This document shows, one piece after another, positions 35,352 to 44,751 of a DNA stretch of 64,000 bases. Source of the DNA: Streptomyces sp. NBRC 109706 (lineage in GTDB: Bacteria > Actinomycetota > Actinomycetes > Streptomycetales > Streptomycetaceae). Location: the NCBI RefSeq assembly GCF_000974485.1, contig NZ_BBOM01000008.1, positions 310,001 to 374,000 of the forward strand, given 5' to 3'. Below the pieces are notes generated by a model that was not told where the DNA came from, made no database searches, and worked only from the letters and a program-made list of their open reading frames with translations. A program made the position numbers and the translations under genes. How positions within the stretch are numbered: the first letter of the stretch is position 1; each line of letters starts with the position of its first letter.

Positions 35352-36512
35352 TCAGCCGGGCGGCCGGTGGCCGCCGTCCGGCACCCCGTCGCGGTAGGGC
35401 CAGCGCAGCAGCGCGCCCATGCCGCCGGCGGGCAGCTCGGCCGACTCGTCGACCAGCACCACCACCTCGGCGTCCGTCGCCGCCACCGAACGCAACAGCG
35501 CGTCGTCGGCCCGCGCCGCCACCGGGGACGGATCCCCCAGGTACTTGGACTCCGAGCGGCGCGCCGAGAGCTGGTCGGGATCGTCGCCGACCCATACGTC
35601 GCGGTGCAGGTCCGGGCCGCCCAGACGCACCAGCAGGGTGTCGATCCGGTGCTCGCGCGCCGCGTCCACCAGGGCCGGCACGCCCTCAACCGCGTCCACC
35701 TCACGCTCGTCGGTCGCCACCCGGCCGGCCAGGAAACGGTCCAGCAGGTCGGCGGTGTGCCGTTCGCCGGTCCTGATCCGCGCGTCGTCGACGCTCGCCG
35801 CGAGCAGGCCGGCGTCCGATCCGGCCGCCCTGGCACCGTGCTCGGTCTCCACGGTGATCGCGCGCAACGGCTGCGGCAGCTTGTCGTGCACCGCGCGACG
35901 CTCCCTGGCGTCGCCGGCCAGCACCAGCAGTTCGGCGCCCTTGGCGGCCGCGTCGTCCGCCAGCGCCTTGGCGATCAGCGCGGCGTTCTCCTCCCAGGTG
36001 TTCTCGACGGAGAGCTGGAAGTGCCGCTCCGACCAGTCGGCCTTGCCGGTGCGGTGGATCGGCCAGTCCTGGCCCCGCACCTCGTCCACCGGGTGGGTTC
36101 TGCCGTGCGAGCCGTGGAAGCTGACGTCGGCGCCCTTCCGGTCGATCGTGGCGATCAGGGTCGGCGGCCGGCGCTCGCCGAAGTCCAGCATCGGCCCCAG
36201 TCGGGGGAGCGGCGCCCATTCGCTGATCGGCGGCGACGGCGGGGCAGCGGTCAGGGGCACGTCCAGCACGACCCGACCCCCGCTGGCGAAGACGGCGTGG
36301 CCCGCCTCCTCCCGGTCGAGATCGGACAGTGTCTCGTACACCGCCCGGCAGGTGGCCTGGTCGGCGCCCTGCGCGGCCAGCTGGTCGCCAGCGGCACGCG
36401 CCTGCAGGTGCAGCTGTTCCACGGCGTCCTCGGCGATCTCCGAGGTGTTGAAGTACACGGAGGCCCAGGGGCCCGGCTGGTGCAGCAGTGGGGTGAGAAA
36501 TCCGAGATTCAT
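35352..36512 (-). CDS. Vms1/Ankzf1-like release-factor-fold protein (baeRF2, Rv2629-like)
   Basis: A 386-residue protein of the bacterial archaeo-eukaryotic release factor 2 family, related to mycobacterial Rv2629. Recognisable segments are PGPWASVYFNTSE at the N-terminus, SVENTWEENAALIAKAL in the middle, the GDARERRAVHDKLP stretch, and a C-terminal L7Ae-like region ending in ALLRWPYRDGVPDGG. Members act on stalled ribosomes or peptidyl-tRNA, or in dormancy stress; which applies here is unknown. ATG 36510-36512. It is followed on the same strand by transketolase and preceded by a DJ-1/PfpI gene, 28 bp away, suggesting a stress operon. Confidence 0.87.
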   Translation of the reverse strand: MNLGFLTPLLHQPGPWASVYFNTSEIAEDAVEQLHLQARAAGDQLAAQGADQATCRAVYETLSDLDREEAGHAVFASGGRVVLDVPLTAAPPSPPISEWAPLPRLGPMLDFGERRPPTLIATIDRKGADVSFHGSHGRTHPVDEVRGQDWPIHRTGKADWSERHFQLSVENTWEENAALIAKALADDAAAKGAELLVLAGDARERRAVHDKLPQPLRAITVETEHGARAAGSDAGLLAASVDDARIRTGERHTADLLDRFLAGRVATDEREVDAVEGVPALVDAAREHRIDTLLVRLGGPDLHRDVWVGDDPDQLSARRSESKYLGDPSPVAARADDALLRSVAATDAEVVVLVDESAELPAGGMGALLRWPYRDGVPDGGHRPPG

Positions 36513-36539
36513 GACGCCCTCCGGCTCGTCGGCGGTGGG

Positions 36540-37094
36540 TCAGGCGGCGACCCGGCCGAACTCGCGCAGCATCGCCTCGTTGAATTGCGGCAGGTCATCC
36601 GGCTTACGGCTGGTCACCAGCGGCCCCGGCGCGGCATGGCAGACCTGGACCGGCTCGTCCACCCACGTCGCGCCGGCGTTCCGCAGGTCGGTGCGCAGGC
36701 TGGGCCAGGAGGTCAGGGTGCGGTCGCGCACCACATCGGCCTCGATCATGGTCCACGGCGCGTGACAGATCGCCGCGACCGGCTTGTCCGCCTCGAAGAA
36801 CGCGCGGACGAAGGCCACCGCCGCCGGGTCGGTGCGCAGCGCGTCCGGATTGGCCACCCCGCCGGGCAGCACCAGCGCCTCGAACTCCTCGGGCGAGGTG
36901 TCGGAGACCGTGCTGTCCACGGGAAAGGTTTCGGCCTTGTCCAGATGGTCGAAGGCCCGCACCTCCCCGGGACGGGTGGAGATCAGCTGCGGTGTCTCAC
37001 CGGTGCTGGCGACCGCCTGCCACGGCGAGGTCAGCTCCACCTGCTCGACGCCCTCGGGCGCGGTGAGAAACGCGATACGCATCTGCTGGTTCAC
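36540..37094 (-). CDS. DJ-1/PfpI-family protein
   Basis: A 184-residue class I glutamine-amidotransferase-like protein. The nucleophile elbow is AICHAPW (C110-H111), as in PfpI/YhbO-type stress proteins that act as deglycases, chaperones or proteases; VLPGGVANPDALR and the final LPQFNEAML helix are typical. GTG 37092-37094 is chosen for its AGGA ribosome site six bases before. A possible sigma-B-like promoter is seen on the minus strand at 37233-37258. Same direction as the release-factor-like gene 28 bp downstream. Confidence 0.9.
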   Translation of the reverse strand: MNQQMRIAFLTAPEGVEQVELTSPWQAVASTGETPQLISTRPGEVRAFDHLDKAETFPVDSTVSDTSPEEFEALVLPGGVANPDALRTDPAAVAFVRAFFEADKPVAAICHAPWTMIEADVVRDRTLTSWPSLRTDLRNAGATWVDEPVQVCHAAPGPLVTSRKPDDLPQFNEAMLREFGRVAA

Positions 37095-37436
37095 CGTCTT
37101 TCCTGGTCGCGTGCCTGGGTCGGGTGTCGGATCGCCTGCCGGCGGCCGGCCCCGGCGCCGGCGGACGGTGAAGGGCTGCCCCTTCGTGCCGCGTGTCCCG
37201 CTGCTCCGGGGTCCGGTCGACCCGCGCACCGAGTAACCGGGACGGCCGGACGGAAAACCCCGGACGCCCCGTGGTTTCCGGTCACCGGTGCCGCCCGGCG
37301 TCATCCCCGGTCGACGCGGTCCACCCGAAGGGGTGGTCCCCGTCGCGGAATGGCCTATTCCGGTCGCCCGCTCGGTAGCTTCCGGACGCGCGGGGAATTC
37401 CCTCCGCCGTTCCCGAGCCGTACCGCCGGAGAGCCG
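37095..37436. promoter_or_regulatory. Divergent DJ-1 / DyP control region
   Basis: A 342-bp gap without a gene. On the minus strand GTTTTC (37258-37253) is followed after 14 bp by GGTTAC (37238-37233), close to the Streptomyces sigma-B pattern GNNT-N14-16-GGGTAY. Near DyP an inverted repeat GGAAT-ggcct-ATTCC (37347-37361) could be an operator, with TAGCTT (37376-37381) as a possible -10. Confidence 0.4.
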
Positions 37437-39371
37437 ATGCCGCACCCGTCCGAGCCCGCCGACACCGCCCCGTCCGCCGCTCCTCCCACGGCCGCCACCG
37501 GCCGGATCCCCGAGCAGCCGGCGCCCGAGGAGCCGGCCGCGCTGCCGCTGCGGCGGAGCACCGAGATCCAGGGCGACATCCTCGCCGGCTTCAAGAAGGA
37601 CCATGTCCATCTGCTGCTGCTCACCTTCGGCGACCAGGCCGGCGCCCGCGGCTGGCTGGAGCGGCTGGTGCCCCGGATCGCCACCACCAGGGAGGTCGCC
37701 GAGTTCAACCTCGCCTTCAGCCGCGCCCGGCAGGCCCGTTCCGGGCTCGACCCCGAGCGACACCACGCGCTCTGGCGGTCCGTGAGCCTCACCCACGCCG
37801 GGATCGTCGAGCTGATCGGCGGCCAGCCGTACCGGGACGTTCCCCGGGGCACCACCCAGGAGGCCTTCCAGCGCGGCGCGGCCCTACGCGGCGAACTGCT
37901 GGGCGATGTCGGCGTCAACGCCCCCGAGCACTGGCTCTTCGGCGCGGCACACCACAGCCCGGTGCACGCCGTGCTCACCCTGGCCGCCGACGGGGAGCGG
38001 GAGCTGGAGCGGGCGCTGGCCCAGGAGCGCGCCGAGGCCGAGGAGCACGGGCTGGCCGTCGCCTTCGAGCAGCCGGCCGGCACGCTGGCCGGCTCCCTCA
38101 GGGGGCGGGAGCACTTCGGCTTCAAGGACGGCATCAGCCAGCCGGGCGTCGCCGACTTCGACGAGCCCGATCCGGACGACCCCGACCACCAGCTGGGCAA
38201 GCCGGGCACCCGGATCATCCCGGCCGGCGAGTTGGTCGTCGGGTATCCGGTGGACCATCGGCTGACGCCCGAGCTACCGGAGTGGATGCGGGACGGCTCG
38301 TTCCATGTGGTGCGCCGCCTCGCCCAGGACGTGCCCGGCTGGTGGGGGCAGATCTCCGACCAACTCGCCCGGCTCAAGGAGCGGAAGGCGGTGCCGCCGG
38401 AGGCCACCAGCGAATGGCTGGCGGCGCGGCTGATGGGCCGCTGGCGCTCGGGCGCGCCGGTCAACAAGCATCCCGACGCCGATCCGCACACCGATCCGGA
38501 GACGGAGTCGGACAACGACATCGCCTATGCCGATGATCAGCACGGCCGGATCGTCCCGCTCTGTGCCCACCTTCGCAAGAGCAATCCGCGCGATGGGCTG
38601 CTGGCCCGCCCCGAGGATCCGGAACCGGTCCCGCTCGCCGGCGCCCTGGACGGCCGGCGGATCATGCGCAGGGGCGTGCCCTACGGCGAGCGGTTCGATC
38701 CCACGGGCGGTCCCGAGCACGGGCCGGACGCCCCGCGCGGCCTGATCTTCGTCTCCTACCAGTCGGACCTGTCGGCCCAGTTCGAGTTCGTCCAGCGCAA
38801 CTGGATCGACGCCGACGCCTTCCCCGAACGCCCGGGCCGGGTCGGCAGGGACGCCGTGATCGGCCGGGACGACGAGGTGTCCTTCCCGGTCCATGGCTCG
38901 GCGGACGACGAGATGACGACACTGACGCTGCGCCAGTTCGTCCGCACCGAGGGCGCGGTCTACGCCTTCACACCCTCGCGCAGCGCGCTGCGACGGCTCG
39001 CCGCCGGCGAGATCGCGCCGGACGACGCCCCGCCGGTCGACCGCGAGGTGTCGGCCCCCGAGGTGCTGCGCCGGGGCGATGTGATCAGCTCGGGCAAGGC
39101 CCGCCTGCGCTACGAGGCGGACGGGGACCTGCGGGTGCGCGACGAGCGGGAGGAGATCGTCTGGGCGGCGGGCTACACCGAGGGCCTTTCCGGCCGGGCC
39201 GAGTTCTGGGAGGACGGCCGGCTGGTCCTGGTCGACGCGGCCGGTGAGGCCCTGTGGTCCACGCCGACCGAGGGCGCGAGCGGCGCGGTCCTGGTGGTCG
39301 CCGCCGACGGCGATGTGCTGATCAGGGACGCCGACGGCGAGGTGTTGTGGCGCACGGACACCGGGCACTGA
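37437..39371 (+). CDS. DyP-type peroxidase with C-terminal lectin-like domain
   Basis: A 644-residue heme peroxidase. After a Pro/Ala-rich ~35-residue lead, the DyP core runs from about residue 40 to 500; the GXXDG catalytic motif is GFKDGISQPG around residue 229, with FHVVRRL and the later LIFVSYQSDLSAQFEFVQRNW typical of Dyp-family members. From about residue 541 to the end are three beta repeats (YEADGDLRVRD, FWEDGRLVLVD, VAADGDVLIRD) each followed by a Trp or similar turn, matching a bulb-type (B_lectin) prism. The QxDxNxVxY sugar sites are degenerate. No Tat or Sec signal is present. ATG 37437 follows CGGAGAG. Confidence 0.88.
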   Translation: MPHPSEPADTAPSAAPPTAATGRIPEQPAPEEPAALPLRRSTEIQGDILAGFKKDHVHLLLLTFGDQAGARGWLERLVPRIATTREVAEFNLAFSRARQARSGLDPERHHALWRSVSLTHAGIVELIGGQPYRDVPRGTTQEAFQRGAALRGELLGDVGVNAPEHWLFGAAHHSPVHAVLTLAADGERELERALAQERAEAEEHGLAVAFEQPAGTLAGSLRGREHFGFKDGISQPGVADFDEPDPDDPDHQLGKPGTRIIPAGELVVGYPVDHRLTPELPEWMRDGSFHVVRRLAQDVPGWWGQISDQLARLKERKAVPPEATSEWLAARLMGRWRSGAPVNKHPDADPHTDPETESDNDIAYADDQHGRIVPLCAHLRKSNPRDGLLARPEDPEPVPLAGALDGRRIMRRGVPYGERFDPTGGPEHGPDAPRGLIFVSYQSDLSAQFEFVQRNWIDADAFPERPGRVGRDAVIGRDDEVSFPVHGSADDEMTTLTLRQFVRTEGAVYAFTPSRSALRRLAAGEIAPDDAPPVDREVSAPEVLRRGDVISSGKARLRYEADGDLRVRDEREEIVWAAGYTEGLSGRAEFWEDGRLVLVDAAGEALWSTPTEGASGAVLVVAADGDVLIRDADGEVLWRTDTGH

Positions 39372-39393
39372 GCGCAGGGCGGTGCCCCGGGGG

Positions 39394-40365
39394 TCAGCCG
39401 CCCGGGGTGAGCGCGCGGAGGGCGGGTTCGAGTTCGTGTCGGTAGAAGTCGACGAACGCGTCGGGGTCGGGTCCCGCGTTCATCAGCACGAGTCGGTCGA
39501 AGCCGGCGTCGACAAAGGGTTGGGCGACCTCCAGATAGCGGTTCAGCTTGTTTCCGCAAGCGAACTGCTCCAGGATGTCGTCCTCCCTGACCGTGGTGGT
39601 GGCCGCCTCGAAGTTCACCGGGTTGGGGAGCTCGCTCATCACCTTCCAGCCGGTCAGCGCCCAGCGGTTGGTGGTCAACGCGGCGCGTGCCGCCGTCTGT
39701 TCGTCGGCCGCGAAGGACACCGGCAGCTCGGCATAGCGGGGGCCGTCGCCGCCCGCCTCGCGGTAGGCGTCCACCAGATCGGCCCTGGGCTCGGTGGCGA
39801 ACAGGCCGGTGCCCAACTCGGCCGCGATCCGGGCCGCGTCCGAGCCGCCGGCCGCCACCGCGACCGGCGGGGGAGTCGGCGGCAGGTCGAAGACCCTGGC
39901 GTCCTCAAGGCGCAGATGCTGTCCCTCGTAGGAGCGGTAACCGCCCTGCCAGAGCAGGCCGATGATCTCCAGCGCCTCCCGGAGCATCTGGTGCCGCACC
40001 CGCACGGAGTCGGGGAACTCCAGGCCCACCACATGTTCGTTCAGCCGCTCGCCGGACCCGATGCCCAGGGTGAAGCGGCCGTCCGAGAGCAACGCGAGGG
40101 TGGCGGCGGCCTGGGCGATGACCGCCGGGTGATAGCGCAGGGTCGGGCAGGTCACGCCGGTGGCGAGCCCGATCCGCTCGGTGCGTGCGGCGATGCTGCC
40201 CAGCACCGCCCAGGCGAAGGGAGAGTGGCCCTGGACGTCGAGCCATGGGTGGAAATGGTCGCTGATCTCCACGAAGTCGAAGCCGGCCCGCTCGGCGAGC
40301 ACCGACTGTCGGACGAGTTCCGCCGGCCCGAACGCCTCAGCGGCCAGTTTGTAACCAATCTGCAT
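39394..40365 (-). CDS. LLM-class F420-dependent oxidoreductase (FGD-like)
   Basis: A 323-residue luciferase-like TIM-barrel oxidoreductase of the F420-dependent glucose-6-phosphate-dehydrogenase-like group. Characteristic stretches are GFDFVEISDHFHPW, TERIGLATGVTCPTLRYHPAVIAQAAATL and FTLGIGSGERLNEHVVG. The actual substrate is unknown; this subgroup includes enzymes not acting on glucose-6-phosphate. ATG 40363-40365 follows AGGGAACG. It stands between the DyP gene (convergent, 22 bp apart) and system B. Confidence 0.9.
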   Translation of the reverse strand: MQIGYKLAAEAFGPAELVRQSVLAERAGFDFVEISDHFHPWLDVQGHSPFAWAVLGSIAARTERIGLATGVTCPTLRYHPAVIAQAAATLALLSDGRFTLGIGSGERLNEHVVGLEFPDSVRVRHQMLREALEIIGLLWQGGYRSYEGQHLRLEDARVFDLPPTPPPVAVAAGGSDAARIAAELGTGLFATEPRADLVDAYREAGGDGPRYAELPVSFAADEQTAARAALTTNRWALTGWKVMSELPNPVNFEAATTTVREDDILEQFACGNKLNRYLEVAQPFVDAGFDRLVLMNAGPDPDAFVDFYRHELEPALRALTPGG

Positions 40366-40613
40366 CTCGTTCCCTAACCCTGGTGGACGCGCTCCCGGGC
40401 TGGCACGCTGCCAGCGGAGGCAGCCGGTCCGGCGTTGACAGGGCCGCGACCGGTGGCGGAGTCCGTCGGATGGCCGACGTGCCGGGGAAACGGCATGGTT
40501 ACGTGACCATGAAGCTCGCCGTACTGGTCAGAGCTGGTGCAACGATTTCTCTGTTCATCCCTTGCACACATAACTGGCGCTGAGGGCCCATCAAAAGAGT
40601 TTGGTGCGACCTA

Positions 40614-40642
40614 TTGACGCCAGTGAGACAAGACGATTAACT
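40614..40642 (+). promoter_or_regulatory. Promoter of the system B LacI regulator/operon
   Basis: -35 TTGACG (40614-40619) and -10 TTAACT (40637-40642) are separated by exactly 17 bp in the locally most A/T-rich DNA. The start point would fall around 40649, immediately before the palindromic operator. Confidence 0.65.
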
Positions 40643-40656
40643 CCCACGCAACATCG

Positions 40657-40676
40657 CCGGAACCGGTTCCGGAACC
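40657..40676. promoter_or_regulatory. LacI-family operator: overlapping palindromes
   Basis: CCGGAACCGGTTCCGG (40657-40672) is perfectly palindromic, with the classic core GGAACCGGTTCC. GGTTCCGGAACC (40665-40676) is a second perfect palindrome sharing eight bases with the core. It sits just downstream of the promoter and 70 bp before the LacI-family start, as expected for autoregulation. Confidence 0.7.
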
Positions 40677-40743
40677 GGTGTCGGCGCTGCCGCCGCGCCC
40701 ACGCGTGGCAGCCCCCCGCTCAGCTTTGCCGAGGAGCCCCTCC

Positions 40744-41745
40744 ATGCGTGTCACCATCGCCGATGTCGCCCGAAACGCTGCGGTCAGCAAGACCACCGTC
40801 TCGCGCGTGCTCAACGGCAAGGGCGAGGTGGACTCCGAGACGGCGGAACGGGTGCGTACCGTCATCGCCGAGCTCGGGTATGTGCCGTCCTCCCGAGCCG
40901 TGGGCCTGGCCAGGGGAAACAGCCGCACCCTGGCCATGCTGGTGCCCTCGCTCACCTGGCCCTGGGTGGGGGAGGTGCTCCAGGGCGCGGCCGACACCCT
41001 GGAGGCCGCCGGCTTCGGGCTGTTGCTCTTCACCTGTAACCGAGGTGAGGAGTCGATGGCCCAGTTCACCAGCCAGGTATCCGCCCGGGCCTTCGACGGG
41101 GTCCTGGTGATCGAACCGGAGAACACCCGGGGTTCGATAGCCGCCCTGCACCATCAGGGCCTGCCGCTGGTGCTCGTGGACGATCGTGGCCAGGGCGCCG
41201 ACTTCCCCTCCGTCGCCACCACCAACTTGGCCGGAGGCGCCTCCGCGGCCCACCACCTGCTGGCCTCCGGACGACGCGCGCCGTTGGTCATCACCGGGCC
41301 CGCCCAGTTCGGCTGCGTCCAGGACCGGCTCTCCGGTTTCGCCGACGTGCTGGCCGAACACGGCGTGGCCCAGCCCGAGTCCCGCACCTTCGAAGGGGAC
41401 TTCACCGTCCGTTGCGGGCAGAGCGTGATCGAGTACGCGCTGGCCGACGGCCAGGAGTTCGACTCCGTCTTCTGCCACAACGACCTGAGTGCCACCGGTG
41501 CCCTCCACGCGCTGCGCGCCGCCGGTCGTCGGGTGCCCGACGACGTCGCCGTCATCGGCTTCGACGACATACCGATCGCCGCTTTCACCGAGCCCTCGCT
41601 GACCACCGTCCGCCAGCCCATGCAGGCGATCGGGGAGGCGGCGGCCCGGCGGATGCTCGACCACCTCAGCGGCACCACCCCGTTGGAGCCGGAACCCGTC
41701 GTGCTGCCCACCGAACTGGTCATTCGGTCCTCCGCACCGGGGTGA
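40744..41745 (+). CDS. LacI-family repressor of the beta-glucoside system
   Basis: A 333-residue complete LacI/GalR repressor. The helix-turn-helix is RVTIADVARNAAVSKTTVSR at the N-terminus, followed by hinge helix AERVRTVIAELGYVP and a sugar-binding domain ending in SLTTVRQPMQAIGEAAARRM. ATG 40744 follows GAGGAG about nine bases upstream. Overlapping palindromes at 40657-40676 are its probable operator. Only 69 bp separate it from the binding-protein gene, so it may be first in the operon. The likely inducer is a beta-glucoside or its hydrolysis product. Confidence 0.93.
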   Translation: MRVTIADVARNAAVSKTTVSRVLNGKGEVDSETAERVRTVIAELGYVPSSRAVGLARGNSRTLAMLVPSLTWPWVGEVLQGAADTLEAAGFGLLLFTCNRGEESMAQFTSQVSARAFDGVLVIEPENTRGSIAALHHQGLPLVLVDDRGQGADFPSVATTNLAGGASAAHHLLASGRRAPLVITGPAQFGCVQDRLSGFADVLAEHGVAQPESRTFEGDFTVRCGQSVIEYALADGQEFDSVFCHNDLSATGALHALRAAGRRVPDDVAVIGFDDIPIAAFTEPSLTTVRQPMQAIGEAAARRMLDHLSGTTPLEPEPVVLPTELVIRSSAPG

Positions 41746-41814
41746 CCCGGTCCCCCCGCTTCTTTCACAACGCATCACTCACAACAATGAATTGATCACC
41801 CTGGGAGCAAAGCC

Positions 41815-43515
41815 GTGAGAGTCCAATCACGATCCCGTAGAACCCGCAGAAGTATCACCATAGCCACCGGCCTTGTGCTGTCGCTCTCCCTGATCTCCGC
41901 GTGTTCCGACGCGAACAGCAACAAGGGGTCGAACAACAACAGCGGTGGCGGCACCGGCGTGCTCAACGTCTGTATGCCGAACGGTGCGCAGGCCAACAAC
42001 AGCAACCCGCTGCTGGAGACCTCGGCCGGCGCCTCGCTCGGCTACCGCGCCATGCTCTACGAACCGCTGGTGATGACCAACGGCATCGCTCCCGAGGAGG
42101 AGGGCAAGCCCTGGCTCGCCGAGGAGTGGTCCTGGAACGAGGAGTTCACCGAGCTGGTCCTGACCGTCCGCGAGGGCGCTACCTGGTCCGACGGTGAGGT
42201 CCTGGACGCCGAGGACGTGGCGTACACCTTCCAGTTGCTGAAGGACACCCCGGGTCTGAACCTCAGCGCGATCCCGTTCGAGGAGATCACCCAGGACGGC
42301 AACCAGGTCACGCTGACCTTCTCGTCCTCGCAGTTTGTGAACCAGGTCAAGCTCTACCAGACCTACATCGTTCCCGAGCACGTCTGGTCGCAGGTCGACA
42401 ACCCGGAGACCTTTGAGAACCAGGAGCCCGTGGGCAGCGGTCCCTACGAGCTGAAGACGTTCACCCCGCAGACCATCACCCTGACCCGGCGCGACGAGTA
42501 CTGGCAGGACCTGCCCGAGGTCGAGGAGCTGCGTTACTCCGGCTACAACGACAACAACGCGGCGACCACGGCCCTGGCCAACGGCGAATGCGAGTGGTCC
42601 TACGTCTTTATCCCGAACTACGAGGACGTCTACCTCTCCCACGACCCGGACAACTTCAACCTGTGGTTCCCCACCGGTCTCGGCATCCACGGTCTGTGGA
42701 TCAACACCGAGCGCGAGCCCTTCGACGATGTCGTGCTGCGTCAGGCCATGAACATGGTCATCGACCGGCAGGCCATCCACGAGCAGGGTCACGCCGGCGC
42801 GTTCCCGGTGGTCGAGAGCCCCACGGGTCTCGCGCTGCCCGCCGGTGAGTCCTACCTCGCGCCGGAGTACGTGGGCGTCGTCCACGAGCGTGACGTCGAG
42901 GGCGCCAGGGCCCTGCTGGAGGACAACGGCTACACCTTCGACGGGGACACCCTGAAGACCCCCGAGGGCGACGCCGTCAGCATGTCCCTGGTGGACCCGG
43001 CCGGTTGGTCGGACTACCTGACCGCGCTGTCGGTGATCTCGGACAACCTCGCCGAGATCGGCATCGACGCCTCCGTCGAGACCGCGACCGCCGACGGCTG
43101 GCGCAACTCGGTGGACGCGGGCGGCTTCGACGCCACCCTGCACTGGACCAACGGTGGCGCCACCCCGTACGACACCTACCAGCACGTCATGGACGGCAAC
43201 CTCTACAAGCCGATCGGCGAGGCCTCCGGCGGCGGTAACTTCGGTCGCTTCCAGAGCGAGGCCGCGACCGAGGCGCTGCAGGAGTACGCCAACGCCTCCG
43301 ACGAGGAGGCCCGTACCGAGGCGATGAACGAGCTGCAGCGCATCTTCGTCGAGGAGGTGCCGATGATCCCGACCGTCGCCGCCCCCGTCGGCGCCGAGTA
43401 CAGCACCCAGAGCTGGGTCGGCTGGCCCTCGGAGGAGAACCCGTACGCTCCGCCGCAGCCCACCCAGCGGAACGCCCTCGAAGTCGTGCTCAACCTCGAA
43501 TCGGCCAACGGCTGA
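41815..43515 (+). CDS. ABC transporter substrate-binding lipoprotein, family 5 (beta-glucoside system)
   Basis: A 566-residue family 5 solute-binding lipoprotein. A basic start and hydrophobic stretch end in LISAC (C30), a good lipobox, followed by an Asn/Gly/Ser linker. LREGATWSDGE-type and DAEDVAYTFQLLKDTPG motifs define the family. GTG 41815 follows a TGGGAG ribosome-like site. Context (LacI repressor, Opp-type ABC, GH1 beta-glucosidase) argues for a beta-glucan oligosaccharide ligand and not a peptide. A hairpin after the gene probably lets it be made in excess over the membrane parts. Confidence 0.91.
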   Translation: MRVQSRSRRTRRSITIATGLVLSLSLISACSDANSNKGSNNNSGGGTGVLNVCMPNGAQANNSNPLLETSAGASLGYRAMLYEPLVMTNGIAPEEEGKPWLAEEWSWNEEFTELVLTVREGATWSDGEVLDAEDVAYTFQLLKDTPGLNLSAIPFEEITQDGNQVTLTFSSSQFVNQVKLYQTYIVPEHVWSQVDNPETFENQEPVGSGPYELKTFTPQTITLTRRDEYWQDLPEVEELRYSGYNDNNAATTALANGECEWSYVFIPNYEDVYLSHDPDNFNLWFPTGLGIHGLWINTEREPFDDVVLRQAMNMVIDRQAIHEQGHAGAFPVVESPTGLALPAGESYLAPEYVGVVHERDVEGARALLEDNGYTFDGDTLKTPEGDAVSMSLVDPAGWSDYLTALSVISDNLAEIGIDASVETATADGWRNSVDAGGFDATLHWTNGGATPYDTYQHVMDGNLYKPIGEASGGGNFGRFQSEAATEALQEYANASDEEARTEAMNELQRIFVEEVPMIPTVAAPVGAEYSTQSWVGWPSEENPYAPPQPTQRNALEVVLNLESANG

Positions 43516-43563
43516 TCCCGGCAGCCAGGTCACTCACGCCCGCCCGCCCTCACCGCGAATCCA

Positions 43564-43587
43564 CCCCCACGCCCCAGGCGGTGGGGG
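43564..43587 (+). terminator. Intra-operon hairpin after the binding-protein gene
   Basis: CCCCCACGCC (43564-43573) pairs with GGC-g-GTGGGGG (43577-43587) with one bulge and a 3-base loop, halfway between the binding-protein stop and the ATPase start. It is placed to act as a partial terminator or mRNA stabiliser giving more binding protein than transporter. Confidence 0.5.
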
Positions 43588-43620
43588 CGGGCGCCTTCGC
43601 CGACGTACGACAGGAACACC

Positions 43621-44747
<1,127 letters not shown>

Positions 44748-44751
<4 letters not shown>

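Larger units (their letters stand above)
40366..40743. promoter_or_regulatory. Control region of system B
   Basis: This 378-bp gap between the F420-type oxidoreductase and the LacI-family gene holds no supported gene. It carries a TTGACG-17-TTAACT promoter (40614-40642) and a cluster of overlapping palindromes (40657-40676). The part from 40366 to about 40560 shows nothing recognisable. Confidence 0.6.

Noticed and set aside
37347..37361. GGAAT near DyP considered as a sigma-R -35 element.
   Set aside because: No GTT at 18-19 bp downstream; it is better read as part of an inverted repeat.
41799..41808. CebR half-site-like TGGGAGC before the system B binding-protein gene.
   Set aside because: Only one half of the palindrome is present; it serves better as a ribosome-binding site.
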